From: an uncultured Campylobacter sp.
GTDB taxonomy: Bacteria > Campylobacterota > Campylobacteria > Campylobacterales > Campylobacteraceae
Direction of reading: 5' to 3'
Assembly: GCF_938039245.1 (NCBI RefSeq)
Contig: NZ_CALHVN010000031.1
Coordinates: 1 to 63,137 of the forward strand
DNA length: 63,137 bases
Shown here: one piece after another, positions 32,302-40,213 of the stretch
How the letters are laid out: the number at the start of each line of letters is the position of its first letter
Numbering within the stretch: position 1 is the stretch's first letter
Program-made: the position numbers and the translations under genes
Notes under the pieces: model-generated
Databases searched by the model: none
Told to the model about the DNA's origin: nothing
What the model saw: only the letters and a program-made list of their open reading frames with translations

Positions 32302-34947
32302 ATGCAAGAGACGTCGGTAGGTATCGGTATCGGCCTAGCCGTTAGAGGCCTAAGCCAGATAAATACACTAAGAGATAGTCTAAGGAATATGACCAGGACG
32401 ATAAATGAGGCTAGGCAGGCTCTGGGTTCTCTTGATAACGCCAGATTAAATAACTTACAAGAAAATTTAAGGAGCATGAGGTCGAATCTAACGAGCGAGC
32501 TGGCCCAAATACCAAACGCTTTAAAAACCAGTGTCATAGCAGTGCCTATAAAACTAGCCATAGACGACGAAGCAGCCTTTGCTAACGTCAAAAAATACGT
32601 AGACGATAGCGAAGAAAACTTACTAAAGCTAAAAAACGAGATGAGAGGGCTTTCAAGCGAGCTTGGAGAAAGCTTTGAAAATATCGCAAATATCGCAAGC
32701 GGCGGAGGCAAGATAAATTTAGCTGGCGAAGATCTCGTAAAGTATACGAGACTGTTGGCTACGGGTTCTACGGCGTTTGAAATGAGCGCCGAGCAAGTGG
32801 CTACTGCAGCTAATAATATGAAAGTGGGCTTTAAGCTAGATAAGGTCGATGAGCTCAAAGAGTTTTTCGACGTCGTGAATTTGCTTGACAATAAAGTCAC
32901 TAACGCAGGAGCAGCCGACATACTTACGGCCACCTCTTTAACGGCGGGAAATGCAAATTTGCTCGGATTAAACGAAAAAGCCGCCAGTGCGATAGCGGCA
33001 AGCATGCTAAGTACAGGCAAAGCCCCGTCGGTCGTAGGCACTTCGCTAAATTCCCTTTATACTAGGCTAGCCAATATAGACAACCAAGGCAAGAAATTTC
33101 ACGAGGCGCTAGCTACGATAGGCCTAGATGCTAAACATCTAAAAACAGCTATCGGCAAAGATGCCGCGGGAGCCGTAACGCTATTTTTAGATCGTATTGC
33201 CGCTGCGCCCAAAGAACTCCAAGCCGGACTACTTTATGATCTTATGGGCGGAAATTTTAGCGACGAGATCGCAGGACTCATCACCAATATGGATGCTTTT
33301 AAAGCCAATATGAAAATGGCCTTTTCGGACGAAGCCGCAGGAAGCATGCAAAAAGAATTACAAGTTAAACTAAATACTGCAAAGTCGGGCATCCAAAGGC
33401 TTATGCAAGCCTGGAGAAATTTAGGCTCTAGTTTAGGAGAAACCTTTTTACCGCTTACCAACTCTTTAGCGTCGATGTTGAGCTCTTTAGCTAAATTCTT
33501 AAGCGACTTAAGCGCTAAATTTCCAACGCTTACGGCAGTAATGATAAGCGCGGTAGCGGGGCTTATGCTATTTAAGCCCGTATTTTTGATAGTAAGGATA
33601 GCCGCCCTTAGCGCAACGGATGCGTTTATAACCTTGGTCAGGGTGCTTAGGTTTTTAAACCCCGTTACGATGATAGCTAGAGCTAGAACCCTGGCTCATG
33701 CCGCAGCTCTTAAGATACAAGCGGCAGCCACGTGGCTCGTAGGAGCTAGGCTCAGAGCCGCTCTGATACTAGCCGCAGCATGGAATACGGTAGTAAGGAT
33801 ATCTACCGCGCTTTCTTTGGCCTTCGGCAGAGGTCTAGTTATTTTACGCGCGGGCTTCACGGCTGCGGCCATCGGCGCAAAGATTATGCGCCTAGCTCTT
33901 ATATCTACCGGTATCGGAGCCCTCGTCGTAGCCATAGGGGCAGCGGGAGCCTATATCGTAGAACACTGGGACGAGGTCAAAGAATTTTTCCTAAATTTTT
34001 GGGAAAAGATAAAGACGGTTTGGGATAACGCGATAGTTTGGATCAAAAATGTATGTCAAAGCGTAGCCGACTGGTTTAACAACCTATGGGGTAGCGTAGC
34101 GGAGTTTTTTAAAGAAATTTGGCAAAGCGTCGCAAACTTTTTTAGCGGTATTTGGCAAGGGATAGCCGGCTTTCTTAGCTCTATCTGGCAAAAGATATAC
34201 GAGATGGCGGGCGGCTTTATAGACGCTATCATGGAGGTATTTAGATGGGCATACGACAGTATAGTCTCTATCTTTACCCCTGTGGCAAATTTCTTCAAAG
34301 ATATATTCATGCCTATAGCCGATTTTTTAAAGCCTATATTCAACGCCTCGATAGATTTTTGGAGCAAGCTATTCGGGGGCTTTTTTGATTGGGTGGCAAG
34401 CAAATTTCAATGGATCGTAGATACGGTTAGCTCTATCGGCGATGCACTCGGGGCGGCTACTGATTGGACGAAAGACGCCCTTGGTATAGGAGACGGAAAA
34501 GAGGCAAATTGGTACAACCCTTTTTCTTGGTTCAACGATGACGCACCGCAGGAAGTCAAGATCGCTAAGGCAAAAGACCCGATAAAAGACGTCAAGCTGC
34601 CTGCGTATACAGGCTTGCCGCAGTTTAGCTCGGATACGCTCCAAGACAAAAACCACAACGCTTCCATAAACCAAATTTTAAAGGCAAACGAAGCGGCGCC
34701 AAGCATTGATGCCAAAAAACCGAGCGGAGTCGGCGGCATTCTTGGGGCATCGCCCGGATACAAAGAAAAAGTAGGCGGCGCCCCCGGGGCTATTAACGTT
34801 ACCTTCACGGGGGATTTTAGGCTATTTGGGGAAAGCGGCAAATTTGATTTAGAAAATTTCAAGGCTCAAATAACAAGAGGCGTCAAAGAGGCGCTTAAAA
34901 GAGATGAATTTAACAGTGCCAACACTGAAATAAGAGAGCAAAGGTAG
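32302..34947 (+). CDS. Tail tape measure protein
   Basis: The 881-residue protein sets tail length. It starts with a coiled-coil N-terminus (INTLRDSLRNMTRTINEARQ), has the TP901-type core (AADILTATSLTAGNANLLGL, SVVGTSLNSLYTRLANID, LLYDLMGGNFSDEIAGL), hydrophobic segments near residues 410-435 and 535-560 (STGIGALVVAIGAAGAYIVE), Trp-rich repeats (IWQSVANFFSGIWQGIAGFL) and a Pro/Lys-rich end. The predicted tail would be medium length. Confidence 0.92.
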   Translation: MQETSVGIGIGLAVRGLSQINTLRDSLRNMTRTINEARQALGSLDNARLNNLQENLRSMRSNLTSELAQIPNALKTSVIAVPIKLAIDDEAAFANVKKYVDDSEENLLKLKNEMRGLSSELGESFENIANIASGGGKINLAGEDLVKYTRLLATGSTAFEMSAEQVATAANNMKVGFKLDKVDELKEFFDVVNLLDNKVTNAGAADILTATSLTAGNANLLGLNEKAASAIAASMLSTGKAPSVVGTSLNSLYTRLANIDNQGKKFHEALATIGLDAKHLKTAIGKDAAGAVTLFLDRIAAAPKELQAGLLYDLMGGNFSDEIAGLITNMDAFKANMKMAFSDEAAGSMQKELQVKLNTAKSGIQRLMQAWRNLGSSLGETFLPLTNSLASMLSSLAKFLSDLSAKFPTLTAVMISAVAGLMLFKPVFLIVRIAALSATDAFITLVRVLRFLNPVTMIARARTLAHAAALKIQAAATWLVGARLRAALILAAAWNTVVRISTALSLAFGRGLVILRAGFTAAAIGAKIMRLALISTGIGALVVAIGAAGAYIVEHWDEVKEFFLNFWEKIKTVWDNAIVWIKNVCQSVADWFNNLWGSVAEFFKEIWQSVANFFSGIWQGIAGFLSSIWQKIYEMAGGFIDAIMEVFRWAYDSIVSIFTPVANFFKDIFMPIADFLKPIFNASIDFWSKLFGGFFDWVASKFQWIVDTVSSIGDALGAATDWTKDALGIGDGKEANWYNPFSWFNDDAPQEVKIAKAKDPIKDVKLPAYTGLPQFSSDTLQDKNHNASINQILKANEAAPSIDAKKPSGVGGILGASPGYKEKVGGAPGAINVTFTGDFRLFGESGKFDLENFKAQITRGVKEALKRDEFNSANTEIREQR

Positions 34948-34951
34948 CGAT

Positions 34952-35326
34952 ATGGTCTTAAATTTAGGAGGCTTTAAATTTACATGGAAACAGGTGGGCG
35001 GTATATCGCTCGAGACCGAGTTTGGTATAAGCTCGCAGGACCGTATCCAAAATCACCCCGTTTTATTTGCGGCAAATTTAGGAAACCAAACTATCAGTAT
35101 AGAAGGTCAAACCTTACCCTATAACGGCGACAAACAGACGGCATTAAAAAGGCTTTACGAGCTGGCGCGCGGTAGACAAAGCTATGCGCTAACCAACGGA
35201 AACGGCAAATATTTCGGCAGGTTCGCGGTTATAAAAATCAGCGAAAAACAAGCCGTATTTACCCCAAACGGAGCGTTTTTTACGCAGAGCTTTAGTTTGG
35301 AGCTAAAAAGGGATTACGATGGATAA
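34952..35326 (+). CDS. Tail protein gpU
   Basis: The 124-residue protein follows the tape measure gene as in P2 and has the U-family pattern: LGGFKFTWKQVGGISLETEF, ANLGNQTISIEGQTLPY, QTALKRLYELARGRQSYALT, and SFSLELKRDYDG at the end. It is needed for tail completion. Confidence 0.85.
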   Translation: MVLNLGGFKFTWKQVGGISLETEFGISSQDRIQNHPVLFAANLGNQTISIEGQTLPYNGDKQTALKRLYELARGRQSYALTNGNGKYFGRFAVIKISEKQAVFTPNGAFFTQSFSLELKRDYDG

Positions 35327-35510
35327 AATTTACATAGCTAAAGACGGCGATAGGCTCGATACTATCGTCTATAACCATTACGGACATTTAAGATTTTTCG
35401 AGCAAGTATTAGCTCTAAATCCAAAACTAGCCGCTACGCTTAAAGCGGGCGACAAGGTATTTTTGCCCGAGATAAAAGAGAAAGCCAAGGAGCAAAATAA
35501 GCTATGGTAA
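35319..35510 (+). CDS. Tail protein gpX, LysM-like
   Basis: The 63-residue protein (YIAKDGDRLDTIVYNHYGHL, LALNPKLAATLKAGDKVFLP) is a LysM-type fold, as in P2 gpX, and overlaps the U gene by eight bases. It probably contacts peptidoglycan or the baseplate. Confidence 0.88.
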   Translation: MDKIYIAKDGDRLDTIVYNHYGHLRFFEQVLALNPKLAATLKAGDKVFLPEIKEKAKEQNKLW

Positions 35511-35632
35511 AAATTCAAGGCAATAAAATTACCGCGCAGCATTTTTCGCTTAGGCAAGGCGGCGGCGAGCGAGACAAGGGAGCGTATGCGTTATATGTAA
35601 CCGAAGTCGAGCGAGACGGCAACGAAGTATAA
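35504..35632 (+). CDS. Small phage tail-region protein, 42 residues
   Basis: The ATG lies inside the last codons of X. The protein reads MVKIQGNKITAQHFSLRQGG and ends in a charged stretch (YVTEVERDGNEV). An AAGGAG lies 16 bases upstream of the ATG, inside the X gene. Family unknown. Confidence 0.5.
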   Translation: MVKIQGNKITAQHFSLRQGGGERDKGAYALYVTEVERDGNEV

Positions 35633-35649
35633 GTAGAAAAAGGCAAGCG

Positions 35650-36693
35650 ATGAAACACCCGAATTTTAAGCTCGAAGCAAACGGCAAAGATATTACGGAG
35701 ATAATCAGGGCAAATTTAATCAGCCTAAATTTCGACGACAAGGAAGGCAGCAAAAGCGACGAGATAAGCTTTAGCGTTAGCGGCATATACGCCAAGCCCG
35801 TGTTCGGCGATAATCTAAAGCTTTGGCTCGGGTATGCCGACGCCGCTAGCGAGCAAAGCCCGCTTAGCGGCGGCTTTACGCAAGCGGGCGGCGCGACTAC
35901 GCGCGCATCGAGTAATGATTTATATCTTTGCGGCTCGTTTAGCGTGCAAACGGCTAGCAGGGATTATAAAAACCAAACCACCGAAGTAAGAGCCACTGCC
36001 GTAAATTTCGCAAGCCCCCAAAAGATAAAAAAGCGCAGAAGCTGGGAGAATACCACCGTATTTGAAATAGCAAGGAAAATAGCCGGCGAAAATAAGCTTG
36101 CCGTAAAAACGTCCGGGCAGGATCAAAACATCGCATCCGTCTTGCAAAACGACGCGGGAGATCTAGATTTCTTGTATGGGTTATGCTTTGATTACGGCTT
36201 TATTATGGCCGTAAAAAACGCCACCATCGTCATAGCTTCCAAAGACGCCAAAGGGGACGAAACGCAAACTTCAAACACGCCTAAAAACGAGAGTTTGCCT
36301 AAATTTACCCTAAATTTAGGCGAGCTTTACTCATTAGAGATAACCGAAGCCAACAGAAACTCATATGGGGCGGTTATAGTAGAGTGGCAAGATATAGAAG
36401 CGGGAAAAACAAAGAGTATCAAGGTAGGCTCGGGAGAGCAAACCTACAAGATGCAAATAGCCCAACCAAAATCAGATAACGAGGCTTTTAGGCAAGGCGA
36501 AGCCAAGCTAAACGAACTGCAAAAAGGCGGCATAAACGGCAGGTGTTCTTTGCCCGGAGCAAATATAGTGGCGGGCGGAAAGCTTAAATTTAGCGGTATA
36601 GCGGGGCTAGAAGCAAACGAATTCAGTATCAAAAGCGTAAGCCATAGATTGAGTACGGATAATTACGAAATAGAGATTGAATTTGAGGGGTAA
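35650..36693 (+). CDS. Tail hub protein gpD (late control D family)
   Basis: The 347-residue protein matches gpD/gp27-type hubs: HPNFKLEANGKDITEIIRAN, FDDKEGSKSDEISFSVSGIY, KNQTTEVRATAVNFASPQKI, NDAGDLDFLYGLCFDYGF and the end IKSVSHRLSTDNYEIEIEFE. It binds the spike gpV. It is the last structural gene. Confidence 0.88.
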   Translation: MKHPNFKLEANGKDITEIIRANLISLNFDDKEGSKSDEISFSVSGIYAKPVFGDNLKLWLGYADAASEQSPLSGGFTQAGGATTRASSNDLYLCGSFSVQTASRDYKNQTTEVRATAVNFASPQKIKKRRSWENTTVFEIARKIAGENKLAVKTSGQDQNIASVLQNDAGDLDFLYGLCFDYGFIMAVKNATIVIASKDAKGDETQTSNTPKNESLPKFTLNLGELYSLEITEANRNSYGAVIVEWQDIEAGKTKSIKVGSGEQTYKMQIAQPKSDNEAFRQGEAKLNELQKGGINGRCSLPGANIVAGGKLKFSGIAGLEANEFSIKSVSHRLSTDNYEIEIEFEG

Positions 36694-36806
36694 AAAATTA
36701 CGAAGCAAAGCCGCCGGCAACCCCACCTCGTAAATACAAAGTAGCAAGGTAATATTACTAAATTTTCTTACAAGGTAGCGAAAAATTTAAATTTGTAAGG
36801 AAAATC

Positions 36807-37571
36807 ATGAAGACTACTAAACTAAAGGCTCCGTTTGCTTGGGTAGGCGGTAAATCAAAGTTGGCAAGCAAGATAATCCCTCTTATGCCGCCGCATATTA
36901 AATATGTTGAAGTTTTCGGCGGTGCGCTATCGGTGTTTTATCAAAAAGAACCAAGTAAAATCGAGATAATTAACGATATCAACGGCAACCTCATAAATTT
37001 ACACCGCATTATTGGGACTAGACCGCAAAGCCTAAGTGCCTATGTGGACGCTATGCTAAAAAGCCGTGAGATATTCTACGCCATAAAAGAGGGCAAGATA
37101 AAACCTAAAAACAAGATAGAGGCTGCGGCGTTTTACTACTATCAAATAAGCCTAAGTTTTGGCGCAAAAGGGGATAATTTTGCCATGCCCAAAAACAGGA
37201 GTGCTAAAAATATATACAAGGACTTTTCTATATATTCAAGGCGTCTAAGGCGCGCTTCTATAGAAAATTTGAGCTATGAAAAGTTGATAGGACAATATGA
37301 CGGTGCCGATACTCTGTTTTACATAGATCCGCCTTACGTAGGAACGGAAAATTATTACAAGACGGCAGATGGATTTACGACGTCTGATCATCAAAATTTA
37401 GCTCAAATTTTAAAGAGCATCAAGGCCAAATTTATGCTTAGCTATAACGACTGCGAAATGGTGCGCGATCTTTACGCGGGCCTTAATATCAAAGAGCTTG
37501 AGGTAAGTTATAGCCTAAACAACGCAGTGGAAAGAAAAACTAGCGGCGAGCTATTGATTATGAATTTTTAA
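36807..37571 (+). CDS. DNA adenine methylase, D12 class
   Basis: The 254-residue protein transfers a methyl group to N6 of adenine. Motif I is FAWVGGKSKLASKI (about residues 10-23), the catalytic DPPY is at 174-177 (FYIDPPYVGT), and YVEVFGGALSVFYQKEP, FSIYSRRLRRASIENL and FMLSYNDCEMVRDLY are typical D12 features. Its right-end place recalls Mu mom, the DNA modification gene. It may protect phage DNA. An 11-of-12 inverted repeat (TTTTCTTACAA and TTGTAAGGAAAA, 36767-36805) lies just upstream. Confidence 0.9.
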   Translation: MKTTKLKAPFAWVGGKSKLASKIIPLMPPHIKYVEVFGGALSVFYQKEPSKIEIINDINGNLINLHRIIGTRPQSLSAYVDAMLKSREIFYAIKEGKIKPKNKIEAAAFYYYQISLSFGAKGDNFAMPKNRSAKNIYKDFSIYSRRLRRASIENLSYEKLIGQYDGADTLFYIDPPYVGTENYYKTADGFTTSDHQNLAQILKSIKAKFMLSYNDCEMVRDLYAGLNIKELEVSYSLNNAVERKTSGELLIMNF

Positions 37572-37582
37572 GAGGCGGAGGT

Positions 37583-37849
37583 TTATGCCGTCCCACCTAG
37601 TCTTTTTAATTCTTTGTAAAGAGCAGCCATGTATTTTTGATTTTTAACATTACAGGCTAACTCACCACAGTTTATGGCCTTTTCACATCTTATAATCTCG
37701 CTTTTGATATCGGCTATTTTATATTCATACCTACCCTCTATCGTTATCTTGGCATTCCAGCTCGGGCTCCATATACAAAACATTGTTCTACTCCTAAAAT
37801 CAAAATCCCGGGCTTCTATGATCAACCTTTTAAGCTCGGCTCTTACCAT
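37583..37849 (-). CDS. Phage right-end small protein
   Basis: 88 residues read leftward from an ATG preceded by AAAGGAGATAAT, a strong ribosome site. The sequence is basic at the start (MVRAELKRLIIEARDFDFRS) with two Cys near the middle (AINCGELACNV). It is divergent from the second repressor gene and shares its control region, so it may be a partner such as an antirepressor. No family recognised. Confidence 0.55.
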   Translation of the reverse strand: MVRAELKRLIIEARDFDFRSRTMFCIWSPSWNAKITIEGRYEYKIADIKSEIIRCEKAINCGELACNVKNQKYMAALYKELKRLGGTA

Positions 37850-37886
37850 ATTATCTCCTTTATTTCTTTATAGTAGACTATAACTC

Positions 37887-37900
37887 TACACAGCTGTGTA
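37887..37900. promoter_or_regulatory. 14-bp perfect palindrome between divergent genes
   Basis: TACACAGCTGTGTA lies in the 153-bp gap between the leftward 88-residue gene and the rightward S24 repressor. A related word, GGGCTGTGG, follows at 37902. It is the natural candidate operator for the adjacent repressor. Confidence 0.6.
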
Positions 37901-38002
37901 TGGGCTGTGGTTTGGGCATATTCCTTATAAAATATAATAAATTTTAACATTTGGACTAAAATTAGATAAATTTATTACAAAATAAAACCAAAAGGAGAGT
38001 GT

Positions 38003-38656
38003 ATGAATATGAACGAAGTTACGGAAAGATTAAAGGACATATTGGCTACCGAAGGCAAGAAAAACATTAAAGACGGCGATGTAGCTAGAGAACTGGGAAT
38101 AAACCCCAACGCCTACGCTCAAATGAAATTTAGAAACGCCGTACCGTATAAGCAAATAATGGATTTTTTAGTAAAACGCAAAATTTCTATCAATTTATTC
38201 TTTTACAATCAAGAGGGCGAAAGTTTGGACGAGTCCGAAAAGAGATATAAAACTCTAAGGCTGTTTAACGTTAGAGCAAGCCTCGGCGGCGGAGGTTGGA
38301 ATGAAGACGAAGATTTCGACGAGGTAGTAATGGATAATAAAATATTAAATAAATTTAGTAACTGCAGCGGGCCTTATCCTGTTGATATTATACCTGCTCA
38401 AGGCGATAGTATGGAGCCCCATCTGTGTAACGGGGATTTATGCATGATAGCAAGAGGCGTACCATATAAAGACGGAAACGTATATGCGGTAAACACTCCG
38501 GACGGGCTAGTCATCAAAGAGTGCTATAAACAAGGAGAAGAATTAATGTTGGTATCTTACAATCCTATTTATACACCTATGAGATTTTATCAATGTGAAT
38601 GTCAAATAGTAGGTAGATTTGTAGGTCTACTTAGAGACATGAAGCATATAGATTAA
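38003..38656 (+). CDS. Second S24-type phage repressor
   Basis: The 217-residue protein has an N-terminal HTH-like part (about 24-45, DGDVARELGINPNAYAQMKF) and a C-terminal S24 peptidase with S136 in QGDSMEPH and K172 in LVIKECY. The hinge holds ASLGGGG. It is unlike the left-end repressor in sequence. A second LexA-like regulator at the right end is unusual for a Mu-like phage; it may control the methylase, the divergent small gene or superinfecting phages. Confidence 0.82.
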   Translation: MNMNEVTERLKDILATEGKKNIKDGDVARELGINPNAYAQMKFRNAVPYKQIMDFLVKRKISINLFFYNQEGESLDESEKRYKTLRLFNVRASLGGGGWNEDEDFDEVVMDNKILNKFSNCSGPYPVDIIPAQGDSMEPHLCNGDLCMIARGVPYKDGNVYAVNTPDGLVIKECYKQGEELMLVSYNPIYTPMRFYQCECQIVGRFVGLLRDMKHID

Positions 38657-39102
38657 AAGAGAACAAGAGTTTTAAAGACATTTTAAAGGGCGTTTAAAAG
38701 GACAAAATCGGCATATAAAATGAGAGTGAAAGAACATGGATTTCTGCCTCGCTCTCATTTTATATGCAAGATACTCTTATTTTAAATGCGCGCCGATATA
38801 AATCCAGAAGGGTTTCTGGCAATGCAGACAAAGGTTAAGCTCATAAATTTATGATTCAAACTCGGCGCATTTGTTTTAAATTATGATAGGGCGGCTTTAA
38901 ATTTATCGTTAAATTTTAGCTCTTTTGGCGATGGTTTTTTTGAAAATTTGAAAGATAATCGCCGAAAGTAGATTCGTATTGGTCTAGCCTTTACCCGGCG
39001 AGTATAGGAGGCAATGCAAATTTACTTAAATTTTATTTAAACTCATGCTTTGCAAAATATCGGTTTAGATTTGGCGCCTTGTTTGCTCGCCAAATTTGCA
39101 AA
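38657..39102. other. Non-coding junction: prophage right end and host flank
   Basis: No gene is seen in this 446-bp stretch. It contains the last TTTAAACG-type motif (38671-38699), a possible prophage tip GGACA (38700-38704), a 16-bp perfect inverted repeat (38711-38767) and a looser one with arms AAATGCGC and GCGCATTT near 38784 and 38864. The 3' end of modD follows. Confidence 0.55.
38711..38767. repeat. 16-bp perfect inverted repeat at right junction
   Basis: GCATATAAAATGAGAG (38711-38726) and CTCTCATTTTATATGC (38752-38767) enclose 25 bases. The arm includes AAAATGAGAGTGA (38717-38729), which also occurs at 4347-4359 beside the left junction, giving a 13-bp direct repeat on both sides of the prophage. 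It could be a terminator, a host repeat or a trace of insertion. Confidence 0.6.
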
Positions 39103-39945
39103 TTATGCTATCTCTAAAATCGCCGTGATATCTGCCATACCTTGCGCGTACATAGCTGACGTAACGAGCGCGTCCGCGCCTGTGCCGGCAAATTCTCTGA
39201 CATTTTTTAGATTTATTCCGCCGCTTGCGACTATGGTCGCGTTTGGGGCGATTTTATCTCGTAGACCTACCGCTTGCTTTACGGCTTCCGGCGTAAATTT
39301 ATCGCACTGCACGACGTCGGCGCCCGCCTTTAAAAGTGCTTCGCAATCATCTAAATTTTCGCATTCGATGGCTATTTTGCGCTCGGGAGCTTTTGCTTTA
39401 AAAGTTGGAATTTGAGCCAAAAACTCCTCGTACGAATCGTAAGCCTTGATGTGATTTTTAAAAAACAGCACGCTTTCGCTCAAATTTAGCCTATGTATGC
39501 CGCAGCCGCCCTCAAGCACGGCTTTTAGGCAAAATTTCTTAGCAAACGGGAAACTCTTGCGCGTGGCTAGAATTTCGCATTTTGGATTTACGCTTTTTGC
39601 CGCATCCTTCATCGCTCTTGCGTAGGTGGCGATTTTACAGGCGTACTCTAGGCAAATTTGCGCCAGTTTCCAGGCTTTATGCACATTATCGTAGCTGCCG
39701 CTTATTTTTACGATCGGCTCTTTTGCGGCTGCGACGGCTGAGTTTGGGACGCAAATTTGCGCCTGGCAGTCAAGCAACTGCGCGATGCGAGCGGCGACGT
39801 CTACGCAGCTAACCGTCACGTCCTCGCGAGGCAGTATGGTTAAAACGGCGCTTTTACGGATGCCTTGAAGCGAGGTCGTGAGGTCAAAGTAGGGCAGATC
39901 CTCGCCGATATAGGCTAAAATTTCGGCGTCGCTAAGCTTTATCAT
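39103..39945 (-). CDS. modD: ModD, NadC-like phosphoribosyltransferase of molybdate loci
   Basis: The 280-residue protein is a type II phosphoribosyltransferase of the quinolinate type. MIKLSDAEILAYIGEDLPYF then DLTTSLQGI is the ModD form of the N-terminus; conserved residues include CEILATRKSFPFAKKFCLKA, GGCGIHRLNLSESVLFFKNH and ASGGINLKNVREFAGTGAD. ModD is found with molybdate transport genes, but none is seen here and its reaction is not established. A true NadC is less likely because of the DLPYFDLTT start. It overlaps the upstream small gene. Confidence 0.78.
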   Translation of the reverse strand: MIKLSDAEILAYIGEDLPYFDLTTSLQGIRKSAVLTILPREDVTVSCVDVAARIAQLLDCQAQICVPNSAVAAAKEPIVKISGSYDNVHKAWKLAQICLEYACKIATYARAMKDAAKSVNPKCEILATRKSFPFAKKFCLKAVLEGGCGIHRLNLSESVLFFKNHIKAYDSYEEFLAQIPTFKAKAPERKIAIECENLDDCEALLKAGADVVQCDKFTPEAVKQAVGLRDKIAPNATIVASGGINLKNVREFAGTGADALVTSAMYAQGMADITAILEIA

Positions 39946-40213
39946 CGCTTGCTAGCCTCTTAGCTTCGGCGTTTTTCTTATTTGCGTTTACGATCATGTT
40001 TCTAAAAAAACCGTTATCGTAGAGGCCCGCGTGATAGAGCGAAAAACCTATAAACGCGACGCCTGAGGCTACGTGCCACTTTTTAAAGCCGCCTTTGTTA
40101 CGTCCGAGCATCCCCAAAGCCGTAACGCAAACAGCCGCTAAAGTGACGCTCATGCCGACCTTGGCGACTTTTCTATGGGTTTGTAAATTTAAAAGTTCCC
40201 CGCCTATTTTCAT
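39932..40213 (-). CDS. Small bis-histidine membrane protein
   Basis: The best start is the ATG at 40213 that overlaps the symporter stop (ATGA), giving 93 residues. Two membrane segments are seen, RKVAKVGMSVTLAAVCVTAL and WHVASGVAFIGFSLYHAGLY. The second has two His residues 12 apart (KWHVAS and LYHAGL), spacing that could hold a heme or metal. No family is named; coupling with ModD and the symporter suggests co-expression. Confidence 0.6.
   Translation of the reverse strand: MKIGGELLNLQTHRKVAKVGMSVTLAAVCVTALGMLGRNKGGFKKWHVASGVAFIGFSLYHAGLYDNGFFRNMIVNANKKNAEAKRLASDDKA

Larger units (their letters stand above)
4481..38704. mobile_element. Mu-like transposable prophage with P2-like tail
   Basis: About 34 kb holds repressor, Ner-like, MuA, MuB, Gam, GemA and Mor-like genes, Mu-type head genes, lysis genes and a P2-type contractile tail set, so transposable-phage identity is firm. 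The exact ends are not. The chosen tips both read TGTCC inward (TGTCCC at 4481; complement of GGACA at 38700-38704) and both sit near a TTTAAACGCC-type motif, but the flanking five bases do not match (CGTTT versus AAATC), so no target duplication is seen. Alternative tips are listed under the findings. All essential gene groups appear intact, so it may be inducible. Confidence 0.85.

Noticed and set aside
32193..33041. Long leftward open frame of 282 codons opposite the tape measure gene
   Set aside because: It is Ser/Leu/Ala-rich with no domain, typical of the shadow of an Ala/Lys/Asp-rich coding strand, and overlaps the clear tape measure gene.
39103..39945. Calling this gene nadC
   Set aside because: The fold is the same, but the DLPYFDLTTSLQGI start and the absence of nadA/nadB neighbours favour the ModD branch. 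A search of both families would settle it.
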